A stretch of 64,000 nt of DNA from Escherichia marmotae. GTDB taxonomy: Bacteria; Pseudomonadota; Gammaproteobacteria; Enterobacterales; Enterobacteriaceae. Below, one piece after another: positions 46,896 through 55,897 of the stretch. The stretch spans positions 62,001-126,000 of the forward strand of contig NZ_CP025979.1 of assembly GCF_002900365.1 (NCBI RefSeq), in the 5' to 3' direction. Positions within the stretch are counted from its first letter, which is position 1; every line of letters begins with the position of its first letter. The position numbers and the translations under genes were made by a program. The notes below the pieces were generated by a model. The model did no database searches and was not told where the DNA came from. It worked only from the letters and a program-made list of their open reading frames with translations.

Positions 46896-47275
46896 CGTTG
46901 TTTTGCAATCGGCATGAAAATCAGCGTTAATCCGCACATAATACAGGCTACGCCCAGCATAGCCTTCAGCGAAAAAGTTCCTTCCCAGCCGGGAAGTATC
47001 ATTGATGCAATCCATACCAGTACATAACTTACACTCAGTAAGGCGTAGGCTTTGCTGAGTGCCAGTTGATGTAACGCTTTATACCAGCAAAAAACGGAGA
47101 TCAGATAACCAACCAGGCCGACAACCAGCATTCGGGCACCGAAATCAAAAGTAAAAAACGCTGCGATAAAATCCCATAATTGCGTCATCGGCGGCAGATG
47201 ACTCGCTGCATAACCCAGACTTAATTGTGCAGCGGAAGCAATAATGACGCTGAATAATCCCCACATCAGACCCAT
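46889..47275 (-). CDS. arnF: 4-amino-4-deoxy-L-arabinose-phosphoundecaprenol flippase subunit ArnF
   Basis: 128 residues starting at ATG 47275 (MGLMWGLFSVIIA), four membrane helices of the small multidrug resistance/EamA type. With ArnE it is thought to move the L-Ara4N-carrier lipid to the periplasmic side. Its start overlaps the arnE stop by one base (TAATG). The upstream part of the open frame belongs to arnE read in another frame. Confidence 0.95.
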   Translation of the reverse strand: MGLMWGLFSVIIASAAQLSLGYAASHLPPMTQLWDFIAAFFTFDFGARMLVVGLVGYLISVFCWYKALHQLALSKAYALLSVSYVLVWIASMILPGWEGTFSLKAMLGVACIMCGLTLIFMPIAKQRY

Positions 47276-47610
47276 TACACCGTACTCCCCAGGATCACAA
47301 TGCCGCCAATAATGAATGCCACCCCACACCAGTGGCGAAAAGGCACCGGTTCGTGCCACAGTTTTACTGCTGCCAGCGTCACCCAGACAAAATTCAGGCT
47401 CAACATCGGGTAGGCAATGCCTACCGGCACGTTCTGTAATACCAGTAGCCAGAGTGCCATTGCCAGCCCGAGGCACACCAATGCCAGCGTCAGCCACAGT
47501 GCAATATGTTTGCGCCGTTTACTTACCGCCACAAAGCGAGTTGCCTGTTTCTGGCAGAGTTGCCCGGCTATGCTAAGCAGGCTGGCAAAGACTAAAATCA
47601 GCCAGATCAT
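47275..47610 (-). CDS. arnE: 4-amino-4-deoxy-L-arabinose-phosphoundecaprenol flippase subunit ArnE
   Basis: 111 residues, SMR-like, with four membrane helices (MIWLILVFASLLSIAGQLCQ first). Conserved family elements include YPMLSLNFVWVTLAA. Overlaps arnT by four bases and arnF by one, so the pair is translated with the rest of the arn operon. Confidence 0.95.
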   Translation of the reverse strand: MIWLILVFASLLSIAGQLCQKQATRFVAVSKRRKHIALWLTLALVCLGLAMALWLLVLQNVPVGIAYPMLSLNFVWVTLAAVKLWHEPVPFRHWCGVAFIIGGIVILGSTV

Positions 47611-49259
47611 TTGGGGCGATACTGAATGAGTACCAGACGCCCCTGATGATCGACGGCATCTGCAGGTGGAATGGCGAGACGGTTGATATCCTCATCGCGG
47701 TCAACCGAAAGCACGAGTGTAATAATCCCCTCCTGTCGATGCTGATTTAGCCATTTGGCAAAATCATCGCCGCTGACAAATCTGCTTTTCGCATCCGGGT
47801 AATTAAGACCATATTTCAATTCACCCGTCTGGCGATACATGATGATGTCGTCGCGTTGCAGGCTCCATGCCAGACCAGCGGCAACACCGACGCTATCAGT
47901 AAGAATATAGCGGCTCGGCTGGAGTGACTCTTGCGTCATCTCAACAAAAAACTGCGGGTGTTTCCCTTCCATGACTCTGTCGGGGATCGCAAATCCCACG
48001 AGCAACGCCAGCCCCAACGGACAAAGCGCCGCAAAGGGCCAGTTTTTTTCCACATTCGTTAAGGTGTACCAACCGAAAAATGCCCACAGCGAAAAAATCG
48101 ACCAGGAACAAAAGACCTTATAGATTTCGAAAGTCTGCCAGACAGGCGTGCCCATTGGTCCCCAGGGCGAAACAACAAACGTGGCAATAATGCCAGTGAC
48201 GCCAAAAGCGATGTTAATCCAGCCATTAATCCGCAGCGCCAGAGGATTATTTTTTGCTGCCAGCAAAGCGTAATGCACCATCAGCATTGCCAGAGGCGCA
48301 AAGCAGGAGAGAATATAGGTCGGTAATTTACCTTTGGCGACAGAGAAAAACAGCAGCGGCATCACCGCCCAGCTCAAGAGATAGACGGTTGCGGAATGAC
48401 GACGGTTTTTCCAGCTTGCGCGCAGCGCGCCGGGGAGCAATCCCAGCCACGGCAGACTACCGGCAATGATGACAGGCAAGTAGTACCAGAACGGGGCTTT
48501 ATGTTGGGCATCATCCATCGCAAAGCGTTGAACATGTTCAACCCAGAAAAAGTAATGCCAGAGGTCAGGCTCCCGTTGTGCTATTGCCAGCCCCCAGGGA
48601 AGAACAGTCAGTACGCAACTGGCAACAGCCAGCCCGCCGTAAATAAGGAGATCTTTCCAGCGTTTTTGCATGGCTACCCACGGCAGCACGCTCAATACCG
48701 GTACGGCGAGGGCGAGAAAACCTTTAGTCATCACCCCCATGCCGCAGGTTAACCCCAGCAGTAAAAATCCCGCGCTTTTGCCTTTCCAGGTTTGCGCGTC
48801 CATTGCCAGCCAGAAGCTGCACATTCCCGCCACCAGCCAGAATGCAATGAATGGGTCGAGCACCGCATAAGTGCCGATGGCGTAGACAATAAACAGCGAG
48901 AGATAAACCACTGCGGCGAGTAGTGCCAGACGCTTATCGTGCCATAAACGCAGAGAAAACCAGGCCACCAGCGCGGCGGTTAACAGGGTCGCAAAGATAA
49001 CGCCTGCCCGCACACCAACGTTATTCGCGCCAAACAGCCATTGCCCAATACTGTTGATCCAGTATCCGGCAATGGTTTTTTCGAAATAGCGTAGCCCTAA
49101 CAGATGGGGCACAATCCAGTCGCCGGAGGCCAACATTTCCCGACTGATTTCCGCATAACGCGTTTCATCGGGTTGCCAGAGCAGACGATAATTAATCGGC
49201 AAGAGATAATAGACAGTGATAAACGCAAAGAATGCTGCGTAATAGCGAACAGATTTCAT
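47607..49259 (-). CDS. arnT: Undecaprenyl phosphate-L-Ara4N transferase ArnT
   Basis: 550 residues from ATG 49259 (MKSVRYYAAFF). A GT83 membrane glycosyltransferase with about thirteen helices in the N-terminal two thirds and a periplasmic C-terminal domain. It puts L-Ara4N onto lipid A phosphates on the outer face of the inner membrane, lowering negative charge and giving resistance to polymyxin and cationic peptides. The first periplasmic loop with LLWQPDETRYAEISREM carries the Asp55 region needed for activity. Overlaps arnD by four bases. Confidence 0.97.
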   Translation of the reverse strand: MKSVRYYAAFFAFITVYYLLPINYRLLWQPDETRYAEISREMLASGDWIVPHLLGLRYFEKTIAGYWINSIGQWLFGANNVGVRAGVIFATLLTAALVAWFSLRLWHDKRLALLAAVVYLSLFIVYAIGTYAVLDPFIAFWLVAGMCSFWLAMDAQTWKGKSAGFLLLGLTCGMGVMTKGFLALAVPVLSVLPWVAMQKRWKDLLIYGGLAVASCVLTVLPWGLAIAQREPDLWHYFFWVEHVQRFAMDDAQHKAPFWYYLPVIIAGSLPWLGLLPGALRASWKNRRHSATVYLLSWAVMPLLFFSVAKGKLPTYILSCFAPLAMLMVHYALLAAKNNPLALRINGWINIAFGVTGIIATFVVSPWGPMGTPVWQTFEIYKVFCSWSIFSLWAFFGWYTLTNVEKNWPFAALCPLGLALLVGFAIPDRVMEGKHPQFFVEMTQESLQPSRYILTDSVGVAAGLAWSLQRDDIIMYRQTGELKYGLNYPDAKSRFVSGDDFAKWLNQHRQEGIITLVLSVDRDEDINRLAIPPADAVDHQGRLVLIQYRPK

Positions 49260-50149
49260 GGACGAGTTCCCGCAGCTTGTTGGCAACCGAGCCAGCCTTC
49301 ACGTCCGGCAATACTTCCGCGGACAACTTGCCCGAGTGGCAAAGTCTCTGATAACAACTCGCTTAAAGGGCAAAACGTAATACCTGCACAGGTGGCACGT
49401 TTCAGAAGATCGACAAAATAATGCTGATAAGTGCAGCCTTCGACTTCTGCATGAATGGTATAAACCGGCGTCCCTTTCTCTCGCAGGATGCGGTTGAGCA
49501 GCCAGCCGTTAAAATCTTCCGCTTTCACATCCCGGCCAATGACTTCATCCCAGGTGGGTAACGTCACCGGGATTTGTGCTGTACCCGGTTTTCCTGATTC
49601 GAGCAACGGACGAAACGGCATTACTCCGCGACAATCGCTGTTGTAGCGCAAATGGAACGCTTCTTTTGCCTCAATCACCTGTTGATCGGCTCGCCAGCCA
49701 GCGGCGGCGGAACAGGTTATCGGTTGGCCAATAATCTCTTCCAGTGTGTGAAGACCACGCGCGATATCGTTCACCATCGTTTGCCGATCCCAGCTACCGC
49801 TATGGGCTTGCCAGGCGTGGTGATCCCAGGCGTGCAGGCCAACTTCGTGGTGTTTAGCCGCTTCACGAATGATGTCGGCATTGGCGTGGCCAATCTCTTT
49901 TCCTGGCCATGCAGTGCCTGCCAGCAGAATATCCCAGCCATAAAGCGACGCTGCGTTTGATCGCAACATCTTCATCAAAAACTGCGGCTTCACCAGCCGC
50001 CAGAGATGACGGCCCATATTGTCGGGGCCGACGCTGAAAAAAATGCTGGCCTGAATATTATGCTGACTCAAGATTTCCAGCAGACGCGGCACGCCTTCGC
50101 GGGTGCCGCGAAAGGTATCAACATCAATGCGTAAGCCCACTTTGATCAT
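49256..50149 (-). CDS. arnD: 4-deoxy-4-formamido-L-arabinose-phosphoundecaprenol deformylase ArnD
   Basis: 297 residues, polysaccharide deacetylase (NodB) fold. Takes the formyl group off the lipid-linked sugar, making the pathway irreversible. The catalytic Asp is in GLRIDVDTFRGT (Asp9) and a zinc-like HxxxH motif is in GLHAWDHHAWQAH. Starts two bases after the arnA stop. Confidence 0.96.
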   Translation of the reverse strand: MIKVGLRIDVDTFRGTREGVPRLLEILSQHNIQASIFFSVGPDNMGRHLWRLVKPQFLMKMLRSNAASLYGWDILLAGTAWPGKEIGHANADIIREAAKHHEVGLHAWDHHAWQAHSGSWDRQTMVNDIARGLHTLEEIIGQPITCSAAAGWRADQQVIEAKEAFHLRYNSDCRGVMPFRPLLESGKPGTAQIPVTLPTWDEVIGRDVKAEDFNGWLLNRILREKGTPVYTIHAEVEGCTYQHYFVDLLKRATCAGITFCPLSELLSETLPLGQVVRGSIAGREGWLGCQQAAGTRP

Positions 50150-50151
50150 GA

Positions 50152-52128
50152 TTATTTATCCGTAAGATCGACAGTGCGCAGGAAGAAATCCAGCGTCTCA
50201 TCGATGGTTTCCTGCATATCAATTTTCGGTTCCCAATCCAGGCAGCGGCGGGCATTGCGGATGCCAGGCTTACGATGTGCCACGTCCTGATATCCTTTAC
50301 CGTAGTAGCTGCTACTTTCGACGATGCGAAAGCCTGCAAACGGTGGGAAGTGATGGCGTAGAGGATGTTTTTCAAAGCTTGCCAGTAGCATCTGGCCCAG
50401 TTCTTCAATGCTCGCTTCGTTATCGGGGTTGCCGATATTAATAATCTCGCCATCACAGCGATTTCCCGTGTTTTCGATAATGCGAAACAGTGCTTCGATG
50501 CCGTCCCGAATATCAGTAAAGCAGCGTTTTTGTTTTCCGCCATCAATCAGCTTAATTGGCGATCCTTCTACCAGGTTTAGAATGAGTTGTGTAATGGCGC
50601 GCGAACTGCCAATTCGCGCTGCATTAAGGTTATCCAGCCGTGGCCCCATCCAGTTAAACGGCCGGAAGAGGGTAAACTGCAATCCTTCTTTTTCGCCGTA
50701 CGCCCAAATCACCCGGTCAAGCAATTGTTTTGATACCGAATAAATCCAGCGCGGTTTATTCACCGGCCCGACGATCAAATTAGAATGGTCTTCGTCGAAA
50801 TATTTATCATTACACATCCCGTAAACTTCCGAGGTCGACGGGAAGATAATTCGCTTACGGTACTTCACGCAGTAACGGATAATGCGCAGATTCTCTTCAA
50901 AATCGAGTTCAAATACGCGCAGCGGGTTGCGGGTATACTCAATCGGTGTGGCAATCGCCACCAGCGGCAATACGACATCACATTTTTTGACGTGGTACTC
51001 AATCCATTCAGAATGAATGCTGATATCACCTTCGACAAAGTGAAAATGCGGATGATTAAGGAAACGACTAATGGCGTCGCTGCCGATATCCAACCCGTAG
51101 ACTTCATAATGATCTTCGCGCAGCAGGCGTTCTGTCAGATGGTTGCCAATAAAGCCATTCACCCCGAGGATCAACACCCGGGTACGGCGTCGGGCGGTGC
51201 AAACAGGTTGACTGTTAAGTCTTGAACCTTCAACCAGCCCTAGCGTCTGGGCTAATTGCGAACCTTGCATAGTAATTCCATCGCCCGCCTGTCCGGTGAC
51301 AATTTCCAGCGCACCATCGCCACAGGCAATTAACAGCGGTGCAGCAGAAATCACGCTCCCCGGTTGTGCTGTGGACGCATGAGAATGCACGCGTGACGAC
51401 CAGACGGTGAATTTCTGATTGCCTACATAGCTGAAGGCGCCAGGCCACGGATCGGCAACGGCACGCACCATGTTATGCAGTACGGATGCCGGTTTGTGCC
51501 ACTCAAGGACGCTGTCATCTGGCGTTCTGCGACCAAAACAGGTGGCTTCGTTCTCGCGCTGGGCGATTTCCAGAATATTACCGTGTTTAATGGCGGGTAA
51601 CGTCTGTTCCAGCAACTGACGCGCGGCGTAGCACAATTTATGATGCAGCGTAATGGCGATATCGTCCGGTGCAATGGCAACGCGTAGCTGGGCAACAATG
51701 GCTCCGGCATCGGCACGTTTCACCATCCGATGCAACGTAACGCCAGTTTCCGTTTCACCGTTCACCAGTACCCAGTTCAGTGGCGCGCGGCCGCGATATT
51801 TCGGTAACAGCGAACCATGCAGATTAAACGCGCCAGTGGGGGCAAGTTGCAAAATCTCGTCGCTGATCAAATGGCGATAATAAAAAGAGAAAATCACATC
51901 AGGTGACAGTTGGGCAATGCGTTCCACCCACAGAGGATGATTAACGTTATCCGGCGCGTAAACCGAAATCCCTCTTTCCGCCGCCAGGCGAGCGACCGAA
52001 CCATAAAATGCTTTTTCGCCAGGATTATCGGTATGAGTAAAAATGGCGCTAATTTCGTAACCGGCAGCCAGCAAGGCTTCAATACCCAGGCAACCCATAT
52101 CGTGATAGGCAAAAACGACGGCTTTCAT
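50152..52128 (-). CDS. arnA: Bifunctional UDP-glucuronate decarboxylase / UDP-Ara4N formyltransferase ArnA
   Basis: 658 residues, two domains. Residues 1–300 are a formyltransferase using 10-formyl-THF (GSLLPKYRGRAPLNW with His104 and Asp140 sites); residues from about 315 form a short-chain dehydrogenase-like decarboxylase with the NAD loop GVNGFIGNHL and the SxxxY-K triad around STSEVYG and RWIYSVSKQLLD. It makes UDP-Ara4O and formylates UDP-Ara4N. It ends two residues before the recalled K-12 C-terminus (which finishes …KPS). Its start overlaps the arnC stop. Confidence 0.97.
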   Translation of the reverse strand: MKAVVFAYHDMGCLGIEALLAAGYEISAIFTHTDNPGEKAFYGSVARLAAERGISVYAPDNVNHPLWVERIAQLSPDVIFSFYYRHLISDEILQLAPTGAFNLHGSLLPKYRGRAPLNWVLVNGETETGVTLHRMVKRADAGAIVAQLRVAIAPDDIAITLHHKLCYAARQLLEQTLPAIKHGNILEIAQRENEATCFGRRTPDDSVLEWHKPASVLHNMVRAVADPWPGAFSYVGNQKFTVWSSRVHSHASTAQPGSVISAAPLLIACGDGALEIVTGQAGDGITMQGSQLAQTLGLVEGSRLNSQPVCTARRRTRVLILGVNGFIGNHLTERLLREDHYEVYGLDIGSDAISRFLNHPHFHFVEGDISIHSEWIEYHVKKCDVVLPLVAIATPIEYTRNPLRVFELDFEENLRIIRYCVKYRKRIIFPSTSEVYGMCNDKYFDEDHSNLIVGPVNKPRWIYSVSKQLLDRVIWAYGEKEGLQFTLFRPFNWMGPRLDNLNAARIGSSRAITQLILNLVEGSPIKLIDGGKQKRCFTDIRDGIEALFRIIENTGNRCDGEIINIGNPDNEASIEELGQMLLASFEKHPLRHHFPPFAGFRIVESSSYYGKGYQDVAHRKPGIRNARRCLDWEPKIDMQETIDETLDFFLRTVDLTDK

Positions 52129-53096
52129 TATTCATTTTCCTTGCTGGATGGACGGATAACTTGCTGCACAAAATAGCGGGGGCGGGCGCGGACATCGGTG
52201 TAGATCCGGCCAATATATTCACCGAGTAATCCCATGCCGATAAACTGAGCGCCAATAAAGGTAAACAGTACGGCAAACAGCATAAAGACGCCTTCTGCCG
52301 CCCACTGCGGTCCGAACGTCAGGCGTAAAATCACCAGTAGTACCGCAATGCTAAAACCACCAATCGCAATAATGCTGCCAAGCAGACTAAGCATACGTAA
52401 CGGTGTGGTCGTGAGGCAGGTCACCAGGTCGTACATCAAATTAATCAGGCGCATAAAGCTGTATTTTGATTCGCCAAACTCACGCTCGGCATGGTGTACC
52501 GGAATTTCAATGGCGCGGCGGGCGAAGATATTCGCCAGAATCGGAATAAAGGTGCTGCGTTCATGGCAGTGCAACATGGCATCGACAATATGACGACGAT
52601 AAGCGCGCAGCATACAGCCGTAGTCGCCCATCGCTTTGCCGGTGGTGCGCTGGATCAGTCGGTTAATCATCTTCGAGGCAGTTTTACGAAACCAGGTGTC
52701 CTGGCGGTTCTGGCGCACAGTCCCTACCACGTCGTAACCTTCATCGGCTTTTTCCACCAGGTGGGGGATCTCTTCTGGCGGATTCTGGAGATCGGCATCA
52801 AGAGTAATGATTAAGTCGCCGGTAACGTGACTGAAACCTGCCATAATTGCCGAATGTTGTCCGTAATTGCGGTTAAGCAAAATAGACACAATATGGCTGC
52901 CCTCTGCTTGTGAGGCATCGACCAGCATTTGCGCAGAATTGTCGTTACTGCCGTCATCAACCAGCAGTATTTCATACTCTTTGCCCAGCAATTCACAGGC
53001 TGCGGTGGTGCGCCTGATTAATTCCGGTAAACTTTCCTGCTCGTTATAAACGGGAATAACCACCGAGACTTTCTTAACAGGGTGGATGTCAAACAT
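52128..53096 (-). CDS. arnC: Undecaprenyl-phosphate 4-deoxy-4-formamido-L-arabinose transferase ArnC
   Basis: 322 residues, GT2 family. N-terminal catalytic domain with VVIPVYNEQESLPE and the metal motif LDADLQNPPEE; two C-terminal membrane helices (about 235–256 and 269–290) anchor it at the inner membrane. Transfers formamido-arabinose from UDP to undecaprenyl phosphate. Three bases after arnB. Confidence 0.97.
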   Translation of the reverse strand: MFDIHPVKKVSVVIPVYNEQESLPELIRRTTAACELLGKEYEILLVDDGSNDNSAQMLVDASQAEGSHIVSILLNRNYGQHSAIMAGFSHVTGDLIITLDADLQNPPEEIPHLVEKADEGYDVVGTVRQNRQDTWFRKTASKMINRLIQRTTGKAMGDYGCMLRAYRRHIVDAMLHCHERSTFIPILANIFARRAIEIPVHHAEREFGESKYSFMRLINLMYDLVTCLTTTPLRMLSLLGSIIAIGGFSIAVLLVILRLTFGPQWAAEGVFMLFAVLFTFIGAQFIGMGLLGEYIGRIYTDVRARPRYFVQQVIRPSSKENE

Positions 53097-53099
53097 GGC

Positions 53100-54239
53100 T
53101 TATTGTCCTGCGAGTTGCTGAAGGGCAGTGATGACGCGGTCGGCATCGGCGGTGGTCATATCCGGGAAAAGCGGCAACGAACAGATGCGTTCGCTATTCC
53201 ATTCGGTATTCGGTAACGACAGCGTGGGAAAACGCTCACGATAATATTTTTGCGTGTGAGCTGCGCGGAAATGTAACCCAGTGCCAATGCCTCTTTCTTT
53301 CAGTGCTTCCATCAACGCATCGCGGCTGATATCACAACGTTGTTCATCAACACGAATAATAAACAGATGCCAGGCGTGAACATGTGGCCATGTGGGAAGC
53401 TTCAGAGGCTGGAAGGGTAGATCCACCAGTGCTTGTTGATATTGCAGGGCAATTTCTCGACGACGGGTATTTAGTTGCTCTAATTTATTCAACTGCGTCA
53501 GAGCAATCGCGGCGTTAATATCGGTCAGATTGTACTTATAGCCTGGTGTTAATACTTCAGCCTGCGGTGCGCGACCCCATGTTTTTCGGTCGTATGCATC
53601 GACACCCAGACCATGAAATTTCAACATGCGTAACTGGCGAGTGAGATTTTCGTCATCAGTAACGACTAATCCACCTTCCGCACAGGTAATATTTTTGATG
53701 GCGTGAAATGAAAAAATAGCGGTGCCCTTCGCGCCAATATGTTGACCTTTGTAATTTGTACCGACGGCATGGGCGGCATCTTCAATGACTGCGATATCGT
53801 AGCGCTCACCAATGGCGCGAATGGCGTCAATATCTGCCGGCGCTCCGGCATAATGCACCGGGATGATCGCTTTGGTACGAGGCGTAATGGCCGCTTCGAT
53901 CGCTTCAGGCGTGACCATCAGCGTATCGCGATCAACGTCCACCATCACCGGTATTGCGCCCAACAGGGAGATCATATTGAGAGTTGAAACCCAGGTCATG
54001 GAGGGAGTAATGACTTCATCATCAACACCAACCCCCAGCGCCATCAGCGTGATGTGCATTCCGGCAGTGGCTGAACTGACTGCGATGGCATGCTGATTTC
54101 CCGTTAACAGGCAAAAGGCTTGTTCAAGTGCCTGATTCTTCGGACCGGTAGTGATCCATCCTGATTCGAGAACTTCTTTAACCGCGGCGAGTTCTTCCAC
54201 ACCCATTGCCGGACGTGAAAAAGGCAAAAAGTCTGACAT
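53100..54239 (-). CDS. arnB: UDP-4-amino-4-deoxy-L-arabinose–oxoglutarate aminotransferase ArnB
   Basis: 379 residues, DegT/DnrJ/EryC1 PLP aminotransferase converting UDP-Ara4O to UDP-Ara4N with glutamate. The PLP lysine is in FSFHAIKNITCAEGG, with EDAAHAVGT before it. First gene of the arn operon. I chose ATG 54239 (MSDFLPFSR) because GAAGGA is seven bases upstream; ATG 54257 would add six residues. The promoter with a PmrA-type box lies at 54340–54370. Confidence 0.96.
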   Translation of the reverse strand: MSDFLPFSRPAMGVEELAAVKEVLESGWITTGPKNQALEQAFCLLTGNQHAIAVSSATAGMHITLMALGVGVDDEVITPSMTWVSTLNMISLLGAIPVMVDVDRDTLMVTPEAIEAAITPRTKAIIPVHYAGAPADIDAIRAIGERYDIAVIEDAAHAVGTNYKGQHIGAKGTAIFSFHAIKNITCAEGGLVVTDDENLTRQLRMLKFHGLGVDAYDRKTWGRAPQAEVLTPGYKYNLTDINAAIALTQLNKLEQLNTRRREIALQYQQALVDLPFQPLKLPTWPHVHAWHLFIIRVDEQRCDISRDALMEALKERGIGTGLHFRAAHTQKYYRERFPTLSLPNTEWNSERICSLPLFPDMTTADADRVITALQQLAGQ

Positions 54240-54257
54240 GGTTTTTCCTTCGGTCAT

Positions 54258-54552
54258 TGAATATCTTTCCCAGTTATTCGCTAATATTTGTCATAGGGAG
54301 CGTTATGTCTATTTTGCCATTTGGAGTGAAATTCTAAGGTTAGAATATTAATTTAACCTTAAGGAATGAATATAAGACTTAAATATTATTTTTTTGTTTT
54401 TTCATCTTATTCGGGCTTTTAATTTGACAAAATTTAAGGCATTTTGCGTGCGCCGTAATGTTTTAATTTATCCCGCCACTATTTACCGATGAAAATGACG
54501 TTTGTTTTCACGGCCATTTAGTTGGCTACGCTTGTCTATAGGTGGAGCTTAC
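54258..54552. promoter_or_regulatory. Divergent arnB / ais promoter region
   Basis: 295 bp, very AT-rich between 54330 and 54480. Holds the PmrA box and promoters of both genes. Both genes act on lipopolysaccharide charge, so shared control is expected. No other gene is seen. Confidence 0.6.
54347..54363 (-). promoter_or_regulatory. PmrA (BasR) box upstream of arnB
   Basis: On the minus strand CTTAAG-GTTAA-ATTAAT: two YTTAAK-type half-sites five bases apart, the recognised PmrA pattern, 108 bp before the arnB start. It fits known PmrA control of arn. The same site may also serve the divergent ais gene. Confidence 0.7.
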
Positions 54553-55155
54553 GTGTTAGCTTTTTGTCAGGCTTCGTTGAAGTCTAAAAAATATATCTTC
54601 ATTTTACTGGTGCTTGTGGCGATTGTGGGGCTGGGTACACATGCTGCCTGGAGCAGTAATGGTTTGCCACGTATCGACAATAGAACGCTGGCCAGATTAG
54701 CGCAGCAGCACCCGGTTGTGGTTCTGTTTCGCCATGCGGAACGCTGCGACCGTTCCTCCAATCACTGCTTGTCAGACAAAACAGGCATTACGGTGAAAGG
54801 TACTCAGGATGCCCGTGAACTGGGCAAAGCTTTCAGCGCGGACATCCCTAATTTCGATCTTTATTCCAGTAATACCGTTCGGACTATTCAATCAGCGAGC
54901 TGGTTTTCTGCTGGAAAAAAACTGACGGTAGATAAACGATTTCTACAATGTAGAAATGAGATTTATAGCACCATTAAGGAGTTACAAAGCAAAGCACCAG
55001 ATAAAAACATCGTTATTTTCACCCATAACCATTGTCTGACCTATATCGCTAAAGATAAACGTAACGTGACATTTAAACCAGATTATCTGGATGGGCTGGT
55101 AATGCATGTGGAAAAAGGCAACGTTTTACTGGATGGTGAATTTGCTAATCGCTGA
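54553..55155 (+). CDS. ais: Ais, lipopolysaccharide core heptose(II)-phosphate phosphatase
   Basis: 200 residues from GTG 54553 with GGAG six bases upstream. An N-terminal hydrophobic segment (YIFILLVLVAIVGLG) exports or anchors it in the periplasm. The histidine phosphatase motif FRHAERCD (His near 59) and the second His in FTHNHCLTY are intact. Removes phosphate from the LPS core heptose, part of the PmrA response (PmrG in Salmonella). Confidence 0.94.
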   Translation: MLAFCQASLKSKKYIFILLVLVAIVGLGTHAAWSSNGLPRIDNRTLARLAQQHPVVVLFRHAERCDRSSNHCLSDKTGITVKGTQDARELGKAFSADIPNFDLYSSNTVRTIQSASWFSAGKKLTVDKRFLQCRNEIYSTIKELQSKAPDKNIVIFTHNHCLTYIAKDKRNVTFKPDYLDGLVMHVEKGNVLLDGEFANR

Positions 55156-55165
55156 TATTTTTAAT

Positions 55166-55189
55166 ATGACAGCCAATAATGGCTGTCAT
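55166..55189. terminator. Terminator between ais and nudI
   Basis: ATGACAGCCA / TGGCTGTCAT, perfect 10-bp stem with a four-base loop, between two convergent genes. Likely acts both ways. Confidence 0.75.
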
Positions 55190-55194
55190 TACTG

Positions 55195-55620
55195 TTACAT
55201 CAGACCTTTCAAACGTAATGTTTTTTGGGTGGCGACATTCAAATCATAGTGCGCAAGATCTTCAGGTTTTACCCATGCATAGTCCTGAAACTCTTCGTTA
55301 ATTTTCACTTCACGGTTGGCAGAGACGCAGTCAAAGATTAGGTAAATCATATAAATCTCTTCCTTGCGACCATCTGCGTAGGTCTTGATGCGGATATCAT
55401 CACTGAAGGTCCATGGTGTGATGTCAGTAAGAATCAGTTGTTCGCCCAGCTCTTCCCTGATTTCACGACGTAATGCTTCTTCAATACGCTCACCGGGCTC
55501 TACGCCGCCACCAGACAGCGCCCATTGTCCGGGGAAAACGCCGCGATCGTCGGCCATTTTACACAGCAGATAAGCACCATCATTTTGAATTAAGGGACAA
55601 ACGATAGTCCGTTGTCGCAT
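55195..55620 (-). CDS. nudI: Nucleoside triphosphatase NudI
   Basis: 141 residues from ATG 55620 (MRQRTIVCPLIQ); the frame extends further up but without family match. The Nudix box GGGVEPGERIEEALRREIRE with the following EELG is complete. It hydrolyses pyrimidine (deoxy)nucleoside triphosphates. Soluble, cytoplasmic. Confidence 0.95.
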   Translation of the reverse strand: MRQRTIVCPLIQNDGAYLLCKMADDRGVFPGQWALSGGGVEPGERIEEALRREIREELGEQLILTDITPWTFSDDIRIKTYADGRKEEIYMIYLIFDCVSANREVKINEEFQDYAWVKPEDLAHYDLNVATQKTLRLKGLM

Positions 55621-55664
55621 GGGAATATTCCTTACCATCGAAAATAAAATAAAAGAATACGGCA

Positions 55665-55745
55665 ATGGACAAACAGGTGAAAGTAGCATTTGTCTTTTGG
55701 GTGATGATAGCCACGATGATTATTTGGCTGGCAATCAATTTTTGA
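55665..55745 (+). CDS. Possible 26-residue single-span membrane peptide
   Basis: A short frame from ATG 55665 to TGA 55745 encodes a peptide beginning MDKQVKVAF and ending WLAINF. After a charged start (Asp2, Lys3, Lys6) the remaining 20 residues are almost entirely hydrophobic, like known small membrane proteins of E. coli. It lies in the gap between the nudI start and yfaZ, divergent from nudI. Ribosome-site match is weak (only a GGC nearby), so translation is not shown. I do not recognise it as a named gene. Confidence 0.4.
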   Translation: MDKQVKVAFVFWVMIATMIIWLAINF

Positions 55746-55897
55746 TGGCTGCTTTTTCTGCACTTAATTATTCAAGAAGTATTTAGTTACAATAAGTTAG
55801 CAGATCGCTTTTTTCACGCATTGAATCCTCTGCGTCAGGCAGTACAATCCCGCAGCTTTGGGGACTTTTAATTATCTTCTTGCGGGAAAAGGTAAAA

